Positions 48,701 to 52,175 of a stretch of DNA of 64,000 bases are shown here, in pieces (positions within the stretch are counted from its first letter, which is position 1; each line of letters begins with the position of its first letter). Source of the DNA: Aggregatibacter kilianii (GTDB lineage Bacteria > Pseudomonadota > Gammaproteobacteria > Enterobacterales > Pasteurellaceae); contig NZ_NRCN01000001.1 in NCBI RefSeq assembly GCF_003130255.1, forward strand, positions 744,001 through 808,000, written 5' to 3'. Below the pieces are notes generated by a model. The model was not told the origin of the DNA, did no database searches, and saw nothing but the letters and a program-made list of their open reading frames with translations. Made by a program: the position numbers and the translations under genes.

Positions 48701-48820
48701 TTCGAGCGTTCAGCACCTAACTCACCAAGACCAGATAAACTGAGAGTTACGATTGGGGTAGAAGGCAGTAAGTATAGATATGTTAATGTATTTAAAAACC
48801 AGTATGGTGGAGGTAAATAA
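36779..48820 (+). CDS. cdiA: Giant two-partner exoprotein CdiA with two C-terminal toxin modules
   Basis: The 4013-residue protein has an extended signal peptide (MNKRHYKVIFSRVLNQLVVV; cleavage after AHA at residue 73). A TPS domain (about 74-320) carries NPNGIQCDGCGVINAGRTTL. FHA repeats (about 380-1200) are followed by an irregular cysteine-containing region (about 1230-1470) that may bind the receptor, then the KRLGDGYYEQRLVREQ segment (about 1625), more FHA repeats (to about 2880) and the pretoxin VENN at 3080-3083. Downstream come a hydrophobic Gly-rich stretch (about 3265-3300), an ADP-ribosyltransferase domain (about 3450-3620), a Hint domain (3623-3786) and an endonuclease (3787-4013). 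A typical CdiA is near 3100-3300 residues, so this one is long because of the extra module. AAAGGAAATT is the ribosome site. Uptake signals occur only before VENN. Confidence 0.92.
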   Translation: MNKRHYKVIFSRVLNQLVVVSELAKSQGKAQSENVSAEQEKTGLFSTALSLNPIHFSLMLALGFVFLSPSAHAEDMAIRADKSAPNNQQPTVLQTANGLPQVNIQTPSAGGVSRNQYSQFDVAEKGAILNNARQATQTQMAGWVQGNPNLAHGEAKVILNEVNSTNPSHLKGYLEVAGQKADVVIANPNGIQCDGCGVINAGRTTLTTGKAEVENGELKGYRVRGGKVTVGQKGMDTSKADYTDIIAEKAEIKGGVWAKQVKVTTGKNNVDRTNDSVVYVGDKNTDKTDHTSDAQDENQSYSVDVSQLGGMYAEKIHLVDNGQGLGVRNAGHIGASAGSVKIDSQGKIVNEGVINGVDNIHLHTAVATNTGKIESKQGQIDLNAKSITQDGSVIARKGNVSLKGDVVRQKGETVAKGRVDYDAKSIVADKTAFIAAGVNITEDKGKVVRTLDAAHVEGSGITLKGHNSVTMHGKQVASGHIAVQGGVLNLDGSQATGYNVSLSSDQRDIQLNQANVYATNGLSLSSSGLLSTQGSELSAETIKTSQSELDNKGGHWTQRGSDDLTIHTNTLNNQDGGISTKGRMLIEANNVNNSKGTLLSGKALQLDTKQLDSTDGVIASDENVTLSSQNIVNRNGLIQSGKSAIINTGLLDNQKGKVLSRGEQQISSTTLINQDGNIVSGEKQSIQATQLNNHNGIVSSQTHQKVSVQKDIDNRQGRISGVDSQIRANQIDNSGQGELLSAESLSLNVASMLNNTQGIIKGTKTFIKAEDINNNSGVLYAQNLGQIQVSNQLDNQNNGKVISLGDMTLQAEKLDNRGGVTQVAQQLALTVPTILNNKTGKDGSFIQANKLTIDAKKIDNQGTVDKSNGAIQQGIAAKTLLLNAQDIDNVEGGIYVEDKAKLHINGTLNNQKGEVLSWKDTEISGSNLSIDNDFGRLQASHALDIHTHSLSLTGKGHLEADKLHLGLQSDFHSTNDINAATELNIETSGSVINSNKLSAGKRLTISAQNVDNQEAGRLSSAETRITASGKITNQGLINSFTENNDSKTVLKATHIDNVGSGRIYGDHVALQADKIENHDGKNIAGEVKSATIAARHRLSLTGKEIVNSTAFYEKDKKGGSTLYSGGNIEFGERLNTQDQAEGKADVLRNKSGIIEAEGGIGLSGVKKTFNTNEHFVTEKIEVPEEGKKQNIQYVMIGTNGIDFNTGGQVKSDRFEQRVLSDKNEPGVYDLVWKTLLHRKLDNDELKVGYIPLANQKVCSTVDPSLCYIYPTTLYGTDYGVWERFGLKAPQNAPSLENLPTIRKEPSKPGKLPMRYSEFPGLKARHEEALRQYDIEIEAYKQDVANYNKAIKEYTDWANKHADSFTELNQRIKANNDLLPGHYRERWVMNVTEEKVAKSVVTKSLPGQILAGTDIDLGNSYLENDKSTIISGGLIHKAQGELKNLDEKGTVSHQIYGTASWVEPRWRGHRKGWRWYGESFNDVIKRRETNTTFDMNIFTELSQANKTVDNPFYQDQSAHKVKLGNGVESSVLGTIDTRKIDTQAIRKSPTLQTIESQFNNQLEVRTIQPDTRLPTQSLYKINPTAESHVLVETDSDFTNKNRWLSSDYILNSLHINPQATMKRLGDGYYEQRLVREQMNRLTGHHFTGNNQTFEEQYKSLMDAGLTFAKKFNLTVGVSLTPEQVAQLTSDIVWIEKQKVTLPSGKVVEALVPRVYAVVKKGDLNGTGTLISGEKLYVKGSEFENQGTLSGRQIAKIDVDNLKNSGTLSSEILSANVSGNANNIGGVLEADKALLLKVAGDFNHRSTTQTSDIKANGLTRHETNLDRKALLHVKGENGLLSVSANNMTLEGSEVRNDGKGLTLLDAKNNLNLTALSVGYDEKLGNSNAYRNANLQDVVASTVKGGGDVQLQAKDIHANGGKLESEKRLALVAENDLVLDAAGKTASLEEYAKTKKRNLISSRSSERYSYDKLNAHEVAQLKGEQIEVTAGRNVSMKATQANATQTITALAGGELDVGTVTNSHEQIKWNKHKRSGLSASFSHGTAQIGYQRNKSNRDMTGYDENVIGSQLVAENGALVLNAKDNINVNGSRLASGGDMVLEGKNVNLNAVNEQHNSERHQSQKSTGIGMGFVYDPVARAKENYRQKEAQGGTKSIIGKSTAASDAVVDSAESMMRGLQPYANHNRSESHKYNQKSLAKTTALESGGKLNIQAREGDIRAQGSRISAEGDAQFIAAQNVDFGVAVHEQSQQASSRQRGVGIDGLAKYVVGGHTQRENGDTRLSQEVGSQISIAGNSTTIAEKGDVTLKGTTFVSGGKNRLQANEGNVKLMTAETTDNSLQVRKGHGVGEAVISDTERFFGYNRTRMNQDGTKVSHDGSQLASLNNKVEVYAGKDYQQTASEVLAKEKVDINAQNITINNALNHQENSYSESDLKIGQFSRIKSPIIDLINTIEGAVKNDKASDRLKAANAMSIAAQGYNLYNSISKLKDPKSGTYLFRAESGSGIAHSRQSQEGLSDISQGSRINAKEINLVARGDGSLNEKGERKLGNINLTHAELTSRDETGKRLEDSRITLTGNELNIKAGENHTQFKGRNSSMGVEVGVAATVGAQTGVGIYARVGGSSGKEDGESKTYQSSQLNAETVTLNSQGDTNIIGSQVKGKTVNANVGGNLNIESLQDEEHFKTKSSGGGLEVEFGFGNNWSVGGYGNSEKGESHRKQVNEQAGIFAEEGGYHVDAKNVHLNGGAITGTNSQANELKTNSFTFADIQNESSSNAMSGSVSANAKGKGSKVNSTSFGGGLPINESDSDNSVTRATLSEGKITLNKDSEPTQTTAQALGINTDINQANSQVNAPKDVKQQLSEQRQISAAADHIRDAVNTYMANQQNAAIKEMAALQAEREELVKRNDEVALAKVDEKLITLLKESEEWGNEGKYRRALDAITSAGVAALTGQSAQGIAVTAASPYVNQAIKNATTDEQTGKVNKVTNIAAHALWGAVESNALGGSGTAGALSASGAELVAPQIAKVLYDKAPNELTSSEKQRVIALSGVIGKAIGGITSAAKGGDTYAISKNSDISGNIAKNAVENNAVFKARGEHYLAQLQKIKKYPEAKNRLLREMGAESTRHSLAIRDACKVSAEQCKFYIGMLKEARYYYIEEQTKHPEWTYSEEGKMLQTLRGLAEHDLKMAQGILAEKPQVTVSRGVPKGKIYDTNYPERNDFANYRSVVDIDRKHHITVTGYTSAEKDRDDRKLRPAIQVISGGTEVTGGVIECFASAGLGCGLGIAAAAKGLDNVVTGFTNYGKHPSEQNDTYTVKGLQKLGMSPETARIADSLSDAALGGAAIFSKTIQRSSSGINVAKATNKIGNATNITDLSNRAVADVSVNSVKATNKVGNATDVVQSVNNTQSKANAVRLSNKSGSILANNTKASGTKVNNTVDNVIVASKNVEKSRRTHPGVNLNHNNVDYPSTGMDNYQRGKIGDSDYPEVVYRGTNKRPEDAFDKGFNPRGKGEDIYKHAVDNTSPPSKYVCTSTSCDVAANYATNIMGDGHAYIIRRPENGVDVNKVLGAKSPYPSDKEIAIPGPVPGNQVLGAIPVDKDGNLANYSIPNPNRVRGGGDAAKATEHFKTCSFRGDMEVKTEQGYKPIQSIKVGDKVYAKNEQTGRMSYQRVQAHYNNLYDSTVYVEVMNEQGKQQTIISNKIHPFFTQVSQGELVPSSEGHFYKGEIQNAQWVDAQNLKSGYKLLSENNHWQTVKGVSIKAEKLSAYNLTVENDHTYFIKGTNSDSDGVWVHNECYIGIPKEAKEAGKINGYKAYTFTENGETKTVIQTGERRFETLDQPKALDPTLNGSQTKTIKVDFDETRIKNSEAHKIVNNLDVNTRYELSNGTKFKTNDYGYVEEISFKPIDEKMPRTSQQTAIGYLGEIGDVGGHIQACRYGGTCDRYNLFPQNGNFNNSAYKVYFENIVKKAVDKGKAVDVVIKFERSAPNSPRPDKLRVTIGVEGSKYRYVNVFKNQYGGGK
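46016..46027 (+). other. VENN pretoxin boundary of CdiA
   Basis: The codons encode V3080-E-N-N3083 in NIAKNAVENNAVFKARG. In contact-dependent inhibition proteins this motif marks where interchangeable C-terminal toxins begin. Here 930 residues follow instead of the usual 200-300, because of a long linker plus two toxin modules. Confidence 0.9.
47125..47640 (+). other. Pertussis-toxin S1-like ADP-ribosyltransferase domain of CdiA
   Basis: Within residues about 3450-3620 the protein reads VVYRGTNKRPEDAFDKGF, GEDIYKHAVDN, YVCTSTSCDVAANYA, GHAYIIRRPENG and DKEIAIPGPVPGNQVLG. These line up in order with pertussis toxin S1 (VYRYDSRPPEDVFQNGF, NDNVLDHLTG, FVSTSSS, GHFIGYIYEVR, SEYLAHRRIPPENI). The NAD-binding Arg is R3485, the active His H3511 (26 residues later, the same spacing as R9-H35 in pertussis toxin), STS is 3526-3528 and the catalytic Glu is E3572. 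All positions needed for mono-ADP-ribosylation are thus kept. The target is unknown. The alignment is by eye. Confidence 0.82.
47645..48136 (+). other. Hint (hedgehog/intein) self-cleavage domain of CdiA
   Basis: The domain starts at C3623 (CSFRGDMEVKTEQGYKPIQS, then IKVGDKVYAKNE). It has the internal SNKIHPFF His and ends YNLTVENDHTYFIKG and GVWVHN, with H3785-N3786. First Cys and terminal His-Asn are the catalytic residues for N-S shift and Asn cyclisation, so the domain should release what follows. Such domains are common just before Rhs and CDI toxins. Unusually, another toxin domain precedes it here. Confidence 0.88.
48137..48817 (+). other. His-Me-finger DNA/RNA endonuclease toxin at CdiA C-terminus
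   Basis: Residues 3787-4013 carry the non-specific endonuclease type 2 pattern: TRYELSNGTKFKTNDYGYVEEIS, then QTAIGYLGEIGDVGGHIQACRYGGTCDRYNLFPQNGNFN, here described as two adjoining blocks, and a C-terminal FKNQ. H3924 in DVGGHI is the general-base His, and the NLFPQNGNFN asparagines bind the metal. The family degrades nucleic acid in target cells and is usually paired with YezG/DUF600-type immunity proteins, as found next door. Confidence 0.82.
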
Positions 48821-49171
48821 ATGCAAAAGCAATTTGATTTATTAAATGAAATCTGTTCAATATTTTTTTCAGTACCTGAAAAGTTTGATTCGTTAGAATA
48901 TGAATATAAATTTAATCCTGAAGAGGATTGGGTTGGAACAAAACTAGGAACTACGCTCCAAGGGAAAGTTGTATATATAACATTAGCTGAACAGGATGAA
49001 GATAGAATCATGGATTTATGTCAGCAATTACATGATGAAATGCAAAATCATACAGGTGGTGATTGGCGAAAGTTTATTTTAACGCTCAATGAGAAAGGAG
49101 AAGCAAAAACACAATTTATCTATGATATTCAGTCTTGTATGGATGATATTTTAAAAGATGAAATTTCATAA
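48821..49171 (+). CDS. cdiI: Immunity protein CdiI, YezG/DUF600-like
   Basis: The 116-residue acidic cytoplasmic protein starts on the base after the cdiA stop, with GGAGGT inside the last cdiA codons as ribosome site. Its pattern (an N-terminal helix MQKQFDLLNEICSIFF, then VVYITLAEQDEDRIMDLCQQLHDEM, GGDWRKFILTLNEKGEAKTQFIYD) resembles the DUF600/YezG family, which protects against this class of endonuclease. It should block the CdiA nuclease in the producer and its kin. Immunity role is strong from position; the family is moderately sure. Confidence 0.8.
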   Translation: MQKQFDLLNEICSIFFSVPEKFDSLEYEYKFNPEEDWVGTKLGTTLQGKVVYITLAEQDEDRIMDLCQQLHDEMQNHTGGDWRKFILTLNEKGEAKTQFIYDIQSCMDDILKDEIS

Positions 49172-49607
49172 CTAGTAAAGTCGGGAGAAACCTCGCAAGT
49201 TTTATATTTTTGTTTATTCAAGTGTGAACCTTTAGTTCCACCTAAATACTAATTTATGAAATATCTGTGTGACACATAATTTGAAATATCTAGGTCTCAA
49301 GTGCGGTCAATTTTTAGTGAATTTAAAAACCCCCTAGATAGCGCGCGTTTCTTAACGCGTGCTTATATCTAACTAAAAATCAACAAACTGAAGTTATTCA
49401 TGAAAATAGTAAAAATCTGAATTAAACGAAATTGATGTTTTAGGCTCGCGTTAGGAGACGCGCGCCATCGTTGGGAGACTTCGAGAATTTAAAGGATTTC
49501 TCACTTTTTGCTTAATTTACAGTTTATTATCTTCATGTTTATGAGTAATATAACCACTCATCGAATACAACCCTCAAACTCATTACTATCTAATAGGAAT
49601 TTAAATA
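49172..49607. other. 436-base gene-free stretch after cdiI
   Basis: It contains an uptake signal (49298-49306), the MITE-like element (49339-49467) and AT-rich sequence leading into the rhodanese gene. No orphan toxin or immunity gene fragment was recognised, although displaced ones are common downstream of cdi loci. Confidence 0.6.
49339..49467. mobile_element. MITE-like element with hairpin-forming inverted ends
   Basis: The 30 bases at 49339-49368 and the reverse complement of 49438-49467 agree at 23 of 30 positions. Each arm is itself a GCGCG/CGCGC hairpin. About 69 AT-rich bases lie between them with no open frame. A solo arm occurs at 33510. Size (129 bp), inverted ends and lack of coding content fit a miniature element moved by a transposase elsewhere. 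Target-site duplications are not obvious. Confidence 0.55.
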
Positions 49608-49976
49608 ATGAAAAAATTATTAACTGCTGTCCTTTCCGTTGCTGCCATTACGGCGCCCTTAGCTGTCTCTGCGGACTCCACGCCTAAGGCTGAACAAAGT
49701 GCAGTTCAAGCGCAAAAAGCAAAAGGCATTTGGATTGATGTACGTTCTGCCGAAGAATTTAACGATGGCCATTTACAAGATTCAATCAATATTCCGCACG
49801 ACCAAATTGTTGAACGTATCAAAGCGGTTAGCCCGGACAAAGATGCTCCGATCAACCTTTATTGCCGTAGCGGTCGCCGTGCAGAAGTTGCTCTGACCGA
49901 GCTGAAAAAAGCAGGCTACACTAATGTCACCAACCATGGCGGTTATGAAGACTTGCTCAAAAAAGGGTTAAAATAA
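49608..49976 (+). CDS. Periplasmic rhodanese-domain protein (PspE-like)
   Basis: The 122-residue protein has a signal peptide (about 1-22, VSA-DSTPK) and one rhodanese domain with WIDVRSAEEFNDGHLQDSINIPHD and the active-site loop YCRSGRRA around Cys86. The size and layout are those of PspE, a periplasmic thiosulfate:cyanide sulfurtransferase. It is monocistronic, with its own terminator. The role in the envelope (sulfur transfer or thiol repair) is inferred from the family. Codon use looks like the core genome rather than the cdi island. Confidence 0.86.
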   Translation: MKKLLTAVLSVAAITAPLAVSADSTPKAEQSAVQAQKAKGIWIDVRSAEEFNDGHLQDSINIPHDQIVERIKAVSPDKDAPINLYCRSGRRAEVALTELKKAGYTNVTNHGGYEDLLKKGLK

Positions 49977-50009
49977 ACATTACCTAATCTAAAAACTCTA
50001 GACTTTTGT

Positions 50010-50053
50010 AAAATCCCCTAAATCTCCAATCGGAATATTTAGGGGATTTTTCA
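50010..50053 (+). terminator. Terminator of the rhodanese gene
   Basis: AAAATCCCCTAAAT (50010-50023) pairs perfectly with ATTTAGGGGATTTT (50037-50050), a 14-bp stem followed by TTC. It starts 34 bases after the stop codon. Confidence 0.92.
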
Positions 50054-50254
50054 TATATACTTTCTTTCAATAAACCGCTAAATACCGGGTAAACACAATA
50101 TTTTCATACCGATGCGGAAGACTATAATCCCCAAAACTGCACACCATAGCCATGAAAAAGTCAGATAGCCTTTTATATCAAATTCCTAGGCCTTTTGAAC
50201 AATAAAGTGCGGTCAGATTCGAAAGCATTTTTGAATCACTGTGATTTTGCCTTT

Positions 50255-51040
50255 TTATCCTACTAAAATTGAAGTCATACTCAATGAGCCTGCAATCAAA
50301 TTATCATTGAAAAACTCCACCTTTTCATCAGGCTCTCGTAGTGCCGCCACATACAAAAGCGGCAAATAATGATCAGGCGTTGGTACAGAAAGTGCCGCAT
50401 TTTCACCAAATTGCTCATAATGCACCAATTCCTCGTCATTTTGCGTGGTCATTGCGTGATTAATTTGATCACGGAACGCATACGCCCAATCATAACCCGC
50501 ACCGATTTGATCTATATGTTCCCAGCTTATCACTCTTAGATTATGCACAATGTTGCCGCTGCCGATAATCAACACGCCTTGTTCGCGTAAAGCAGACAAC
50601 TTTTTCGCTAAATTGAAATGCCACTCCGCCGATTGCAAACGGTTAAGACTGAGTTGCACTACCGGAATATCCGCATCGGGATACAGAAACTTCAACACCG
50701 CCCATGCGCCATGATCAAAACCACGCGTCGGATTCAGCTCGACATTTTCCGGTTGTAATAACGACCACACTTGTTCTGCCAACTCAGGCGAACCGGGTGC
50801 CGGATATTGCACTTGGCTGAGTTCTTCAGGAAAACCGTAGAAATCGTAAATTATTTCAGGATGCTCACCCGATGTCACCTGCAAACGGCTACTGTACCAA
50901 TGCGCCGAAATCATCAAGATCGCTTTTGGCTTGGCAAATTTTTGTGTGATTAGGCTAAGATTTTGGTTGAAAGGATTTTCCTTATCCAACACATTCATCG
51001 GGCTACCATGCCCAACAAACAATACAGGCATTTTTTTCAT
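50255..51040 (-). CDS. ygiD: DODA-type extradiol dioxygenase (YgiD-like)
   Basis: I start at ATG 51040 (261 residues, MKKMPVLFVGHGSPMNVL) because GAGGAG lies 7-12 bases before it; the frame runs on to 51094. It has the LigB-fold metal site: VGHGSP with the first His, a SAHW block (MISAHWYSSRL), and GSGNIVHNLR with further His. E. coli YgiD opens DOPA by 4,5-extradiol cleavage; the natural substrate is unclear. The stop is about 280 bases from the rhodanese gene, facing it. A Neisseria-type uptake-sequence hairpin lies upstream, so transfer is possible. Confidence 0.85.
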   Translation of the reverse strand: MKKMPVLFVGHGSPMNVLDKENPFNQNLSLITQKFAKPKAILMISAHWYSSRLQVTSGEHPEIIYDFYGFPEELSQVQYPAPGSPELAEQVWSLLQPENVELNPTRGFDHGAWAVLKFLYPDADIPVVQLSLNRLQSAEWHFNLAKKLSALREQGVLIIGSGNIVHNLRVISWEHIDQIGAGYDWAYAFRDQINHAMTTQNDEELVHYEQFGENAALSVPTPDHYLPLLYVAALREPDEKVEFFNDNLIAGSLSMTSILVG

Positions 51041-51172
51041 CATTTTCTCCTCAATATCTAATGAGGCGGATTGTACGGATAAATTATTCAGCAATAAATC
51101 TCACTTCATGAACAACATATTTTCCAAATAGGAAACAATGAAATATTCTTTGGATTTACTACAAAATTAAAA

Positions 51173-51208
51173 AAGAGGTCGTCTGAAAATGGTTTCAAAC
51201 GACCTTTG
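51173..51208. repeat. Hairpin of opposed Neisseria mucosa-type DNA uptake sequences
   Basis: AGGTCGTCTGAA (51176-51187) is identical to the AG-mucDUS dialect of Neisseria mucosa and relatives. It faces TTCAAACGACCT (51194-51205), the same word inverted with one mismatch. In Neisseria such pairs are terminators after genes. It is foreign to Pasteurellaceae, whose signal is AAGTGCGGT. Confidence 0.7.
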
Positions 51209-51238
51209 CTTATTTAATTGGTATTTTTTAGCTCCGAT

Positions 51239-51262
51239 GGCGCAAGCGTCCACGCTTGTGCC
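51239..51262. repeat. GC-rich hairpin
   Basis: GGCGCAAGCGT (51239-51249) faces ACGCTTGTGCC (51252-51262), an 11-bp stem with one G-T pair and a 2-base gap. It resembles the arms of the MITE-like elements in general style but not in sequence. Confidence 0.55.
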
Positions 51263-51378
51263 AGTTTTCCTAAGGATTAATCAATGAGCAAACGCCTTAC
51301 CAAAACCCTCTTACGTTGGAAATGTCGTAGTATCCAGTAATTGCGTCCTAAAATGCCCTATTTTCTTATTATGATAAA

Positions 51379-51537
51379 AAAGTGCGGTCAAAATTTGCGA
51401 TATTCAAGTTGGAAAAACGCACAGAAAAATGACCGCACTTTTGCGCAAGAAGATATCCTCATTCTCTACAACAAAAAATAAAGGGTCTGACATCACATCA
51501 GACCCTTTATCATTTTTGTGCTTTATTCGTTAGAACG
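51379..51537. repeat. Right copy of direct repeat flanking the cdi island
   Basis: This is the intact copy. It contains facing uptake signals (AAAGTGCGGTCA at 51379 and TGACCGCACTTTT near 51429), the perfect ssb terminator and the last codons of ssb (to 51537). The left copy at 34364-34519 has the same order and orientation with about 70% identity by eye. The two enclose about 17 kb. Confidence 0.8.
51472..51508 (-). terminator. Terminator of ssb
   Basis: AAAGGGTCTGA (51480-51490) pairs perfectly with TCAGACCCTTT (51498-51508). On the reverse strand it is followed by ATTTTTTG. It lies 21 bases past the ssb stop codon. Confidence 0.93.
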
Positions 51538-52006
51538 GAATATCATCATCAAAATTATCCATCGGTGCTTCGGCTACCGGTTTGCTTGCCGGTGTTGCAC
51601 GTGGCGCACTTGGTGCTTGGCTTGGATAAGTTGGTTGAGCGGCTGGTGCATAACCACCAGATTGGCGGTCAGAGCGGCTGTCTAACATTTGTAAAACATC
51701 GCCTTGAATTTCCGTGGTGTAGCGATCTTGGCCGTTTTGATCTTGCCATTTGCGGGTTTTTAAACGCCCTTCAACATAAACTTTAGAACCTTTGCGCAGG
51801 TATTCGCCCGCCACTTCCGCCTGACGACGATAGAACACAATGCGGTGCCATTCGGTCACTTCACGACGTTCTCCGGTGTTTTTATCATTCCAGCTTTCAC
51901 TGGTGGCAACGGTAATGTTGGCAACCGCTTCGCCGTTCGGCATGGTACGAATTTCAGGATCGTTACCTAAGTTACCAACAATAATGACTTTATTTACTCC
52001 AGCCAT
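51530..52006 (-). CDS. ssb: Single-stranded DNA-binding protein
   Basis: I start at ATG 52006 (158 residues, [20 protein letters not shown]) with AGAGGATAT as ribosome site; the open frame upstream is not conserved. The OB-fold core (about 1-112) has [10 protein letters not shown] and [14 protein letters not shown], followed by a G/P/Q/A-rich tail and the acidic tip DDDIPF that recruits partner proteins. It coats single strands in replication, repair and transformation. It diverges from uvrA and shares with it an SOS box. A perfect competence site lies upstream, as in H. influenzae. Confidence 0.97.
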   Translation of the reverse strand: MAGVNKVIIVGNLGNDPEIRTMPNGEAVANITVATSESWNDKNTGERREVTEWHRIVFYRRQAEVAGEYLRKGSKVYVEGRLKTRKWQDQNGQDRYTTEIQGDVLQMLDSRSDRQSGGYAPAAQPTYPSQAPSAPRATPASKPVAEAPMDNFDDDIPF

Positions 52007-52098
52007 AATATCCTCTTCTTTATTCAATTTTGCTGTAAAAAAATTTGCTCTATTCTGCCTGAAAATTCGGAATAAATCCACGCCTTCAACAAAATTAA

Positions 52099-52114
52099 CT
52101 GGATATTTGCACAG
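52099..52114. promoter_or_regulatory. LexA (SOS) box between ssb and uvrA
   Basis: CTG (52099-52101), ten bases, CAG (52112-52114), with A/T-rich centre GATATTTGCA, fits the CTG-N10-CAG SOS box. uvrA and ssb share a LexA site in E. coli as well. It is 62 bases upstream of uvrA and 93 upstream of ssb. Confidence 0.7.
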
Positions 52115-52124
52115 TTATTTAGGA

Positions 52125-52146
52125 ATATGCGATAATTATCGCAAAT
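52125..52146 (-). promoter_or_regulatory. Perfect competence (CRP-S/Sxy) site for ssb
   Basis: TGCGA-TAATTA-TCGCA (52128-52143) is a perfect palindrome and an exact match to both core halves of the CRP-S consensus at the right spacing, flanked by A/T. The centre is 130 bases from the ssb start. ssb is in the H. influenzae Sxy regulon. The site also lies 33 bases upstream of uvrA, so it could affect that gene too. Confidence 0.8.
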
Positions 52147-52175
52147 TTATACTTCTTTCATTTATAAAATCTATT

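Larger units (their letters stand above)
51041..51529. other. 489-base gene-free stretch between ygiD and ssb
   Basis: In order it holds a Neisseria-type uptake-sequence hairpin (51173-51208), a second GC-rich hairpin (51239-51262), an 18-codon frame that is probably chance (51284-51340), and the right copy of the island-flanking repeat with the ssb terminator (51379-51537). It is a patchwork, as expected at an insertion boundary. Confidence 0.65.

Noticed and set aside
51284-51340. An 18-codon frame with AAGGA before it (MSKRLTKTLL...)
   Set aside because: Too short to judge, in a patchwork region, with no recognised similarity; possibly a transposase scrap but not supportable.
51840-52175. 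112-residue N-terminal extension of UvrA
   Set aside because: It is antisense to the coding region of ssb and runs through the shared promoter region; UvrA starts at ATG 52176.
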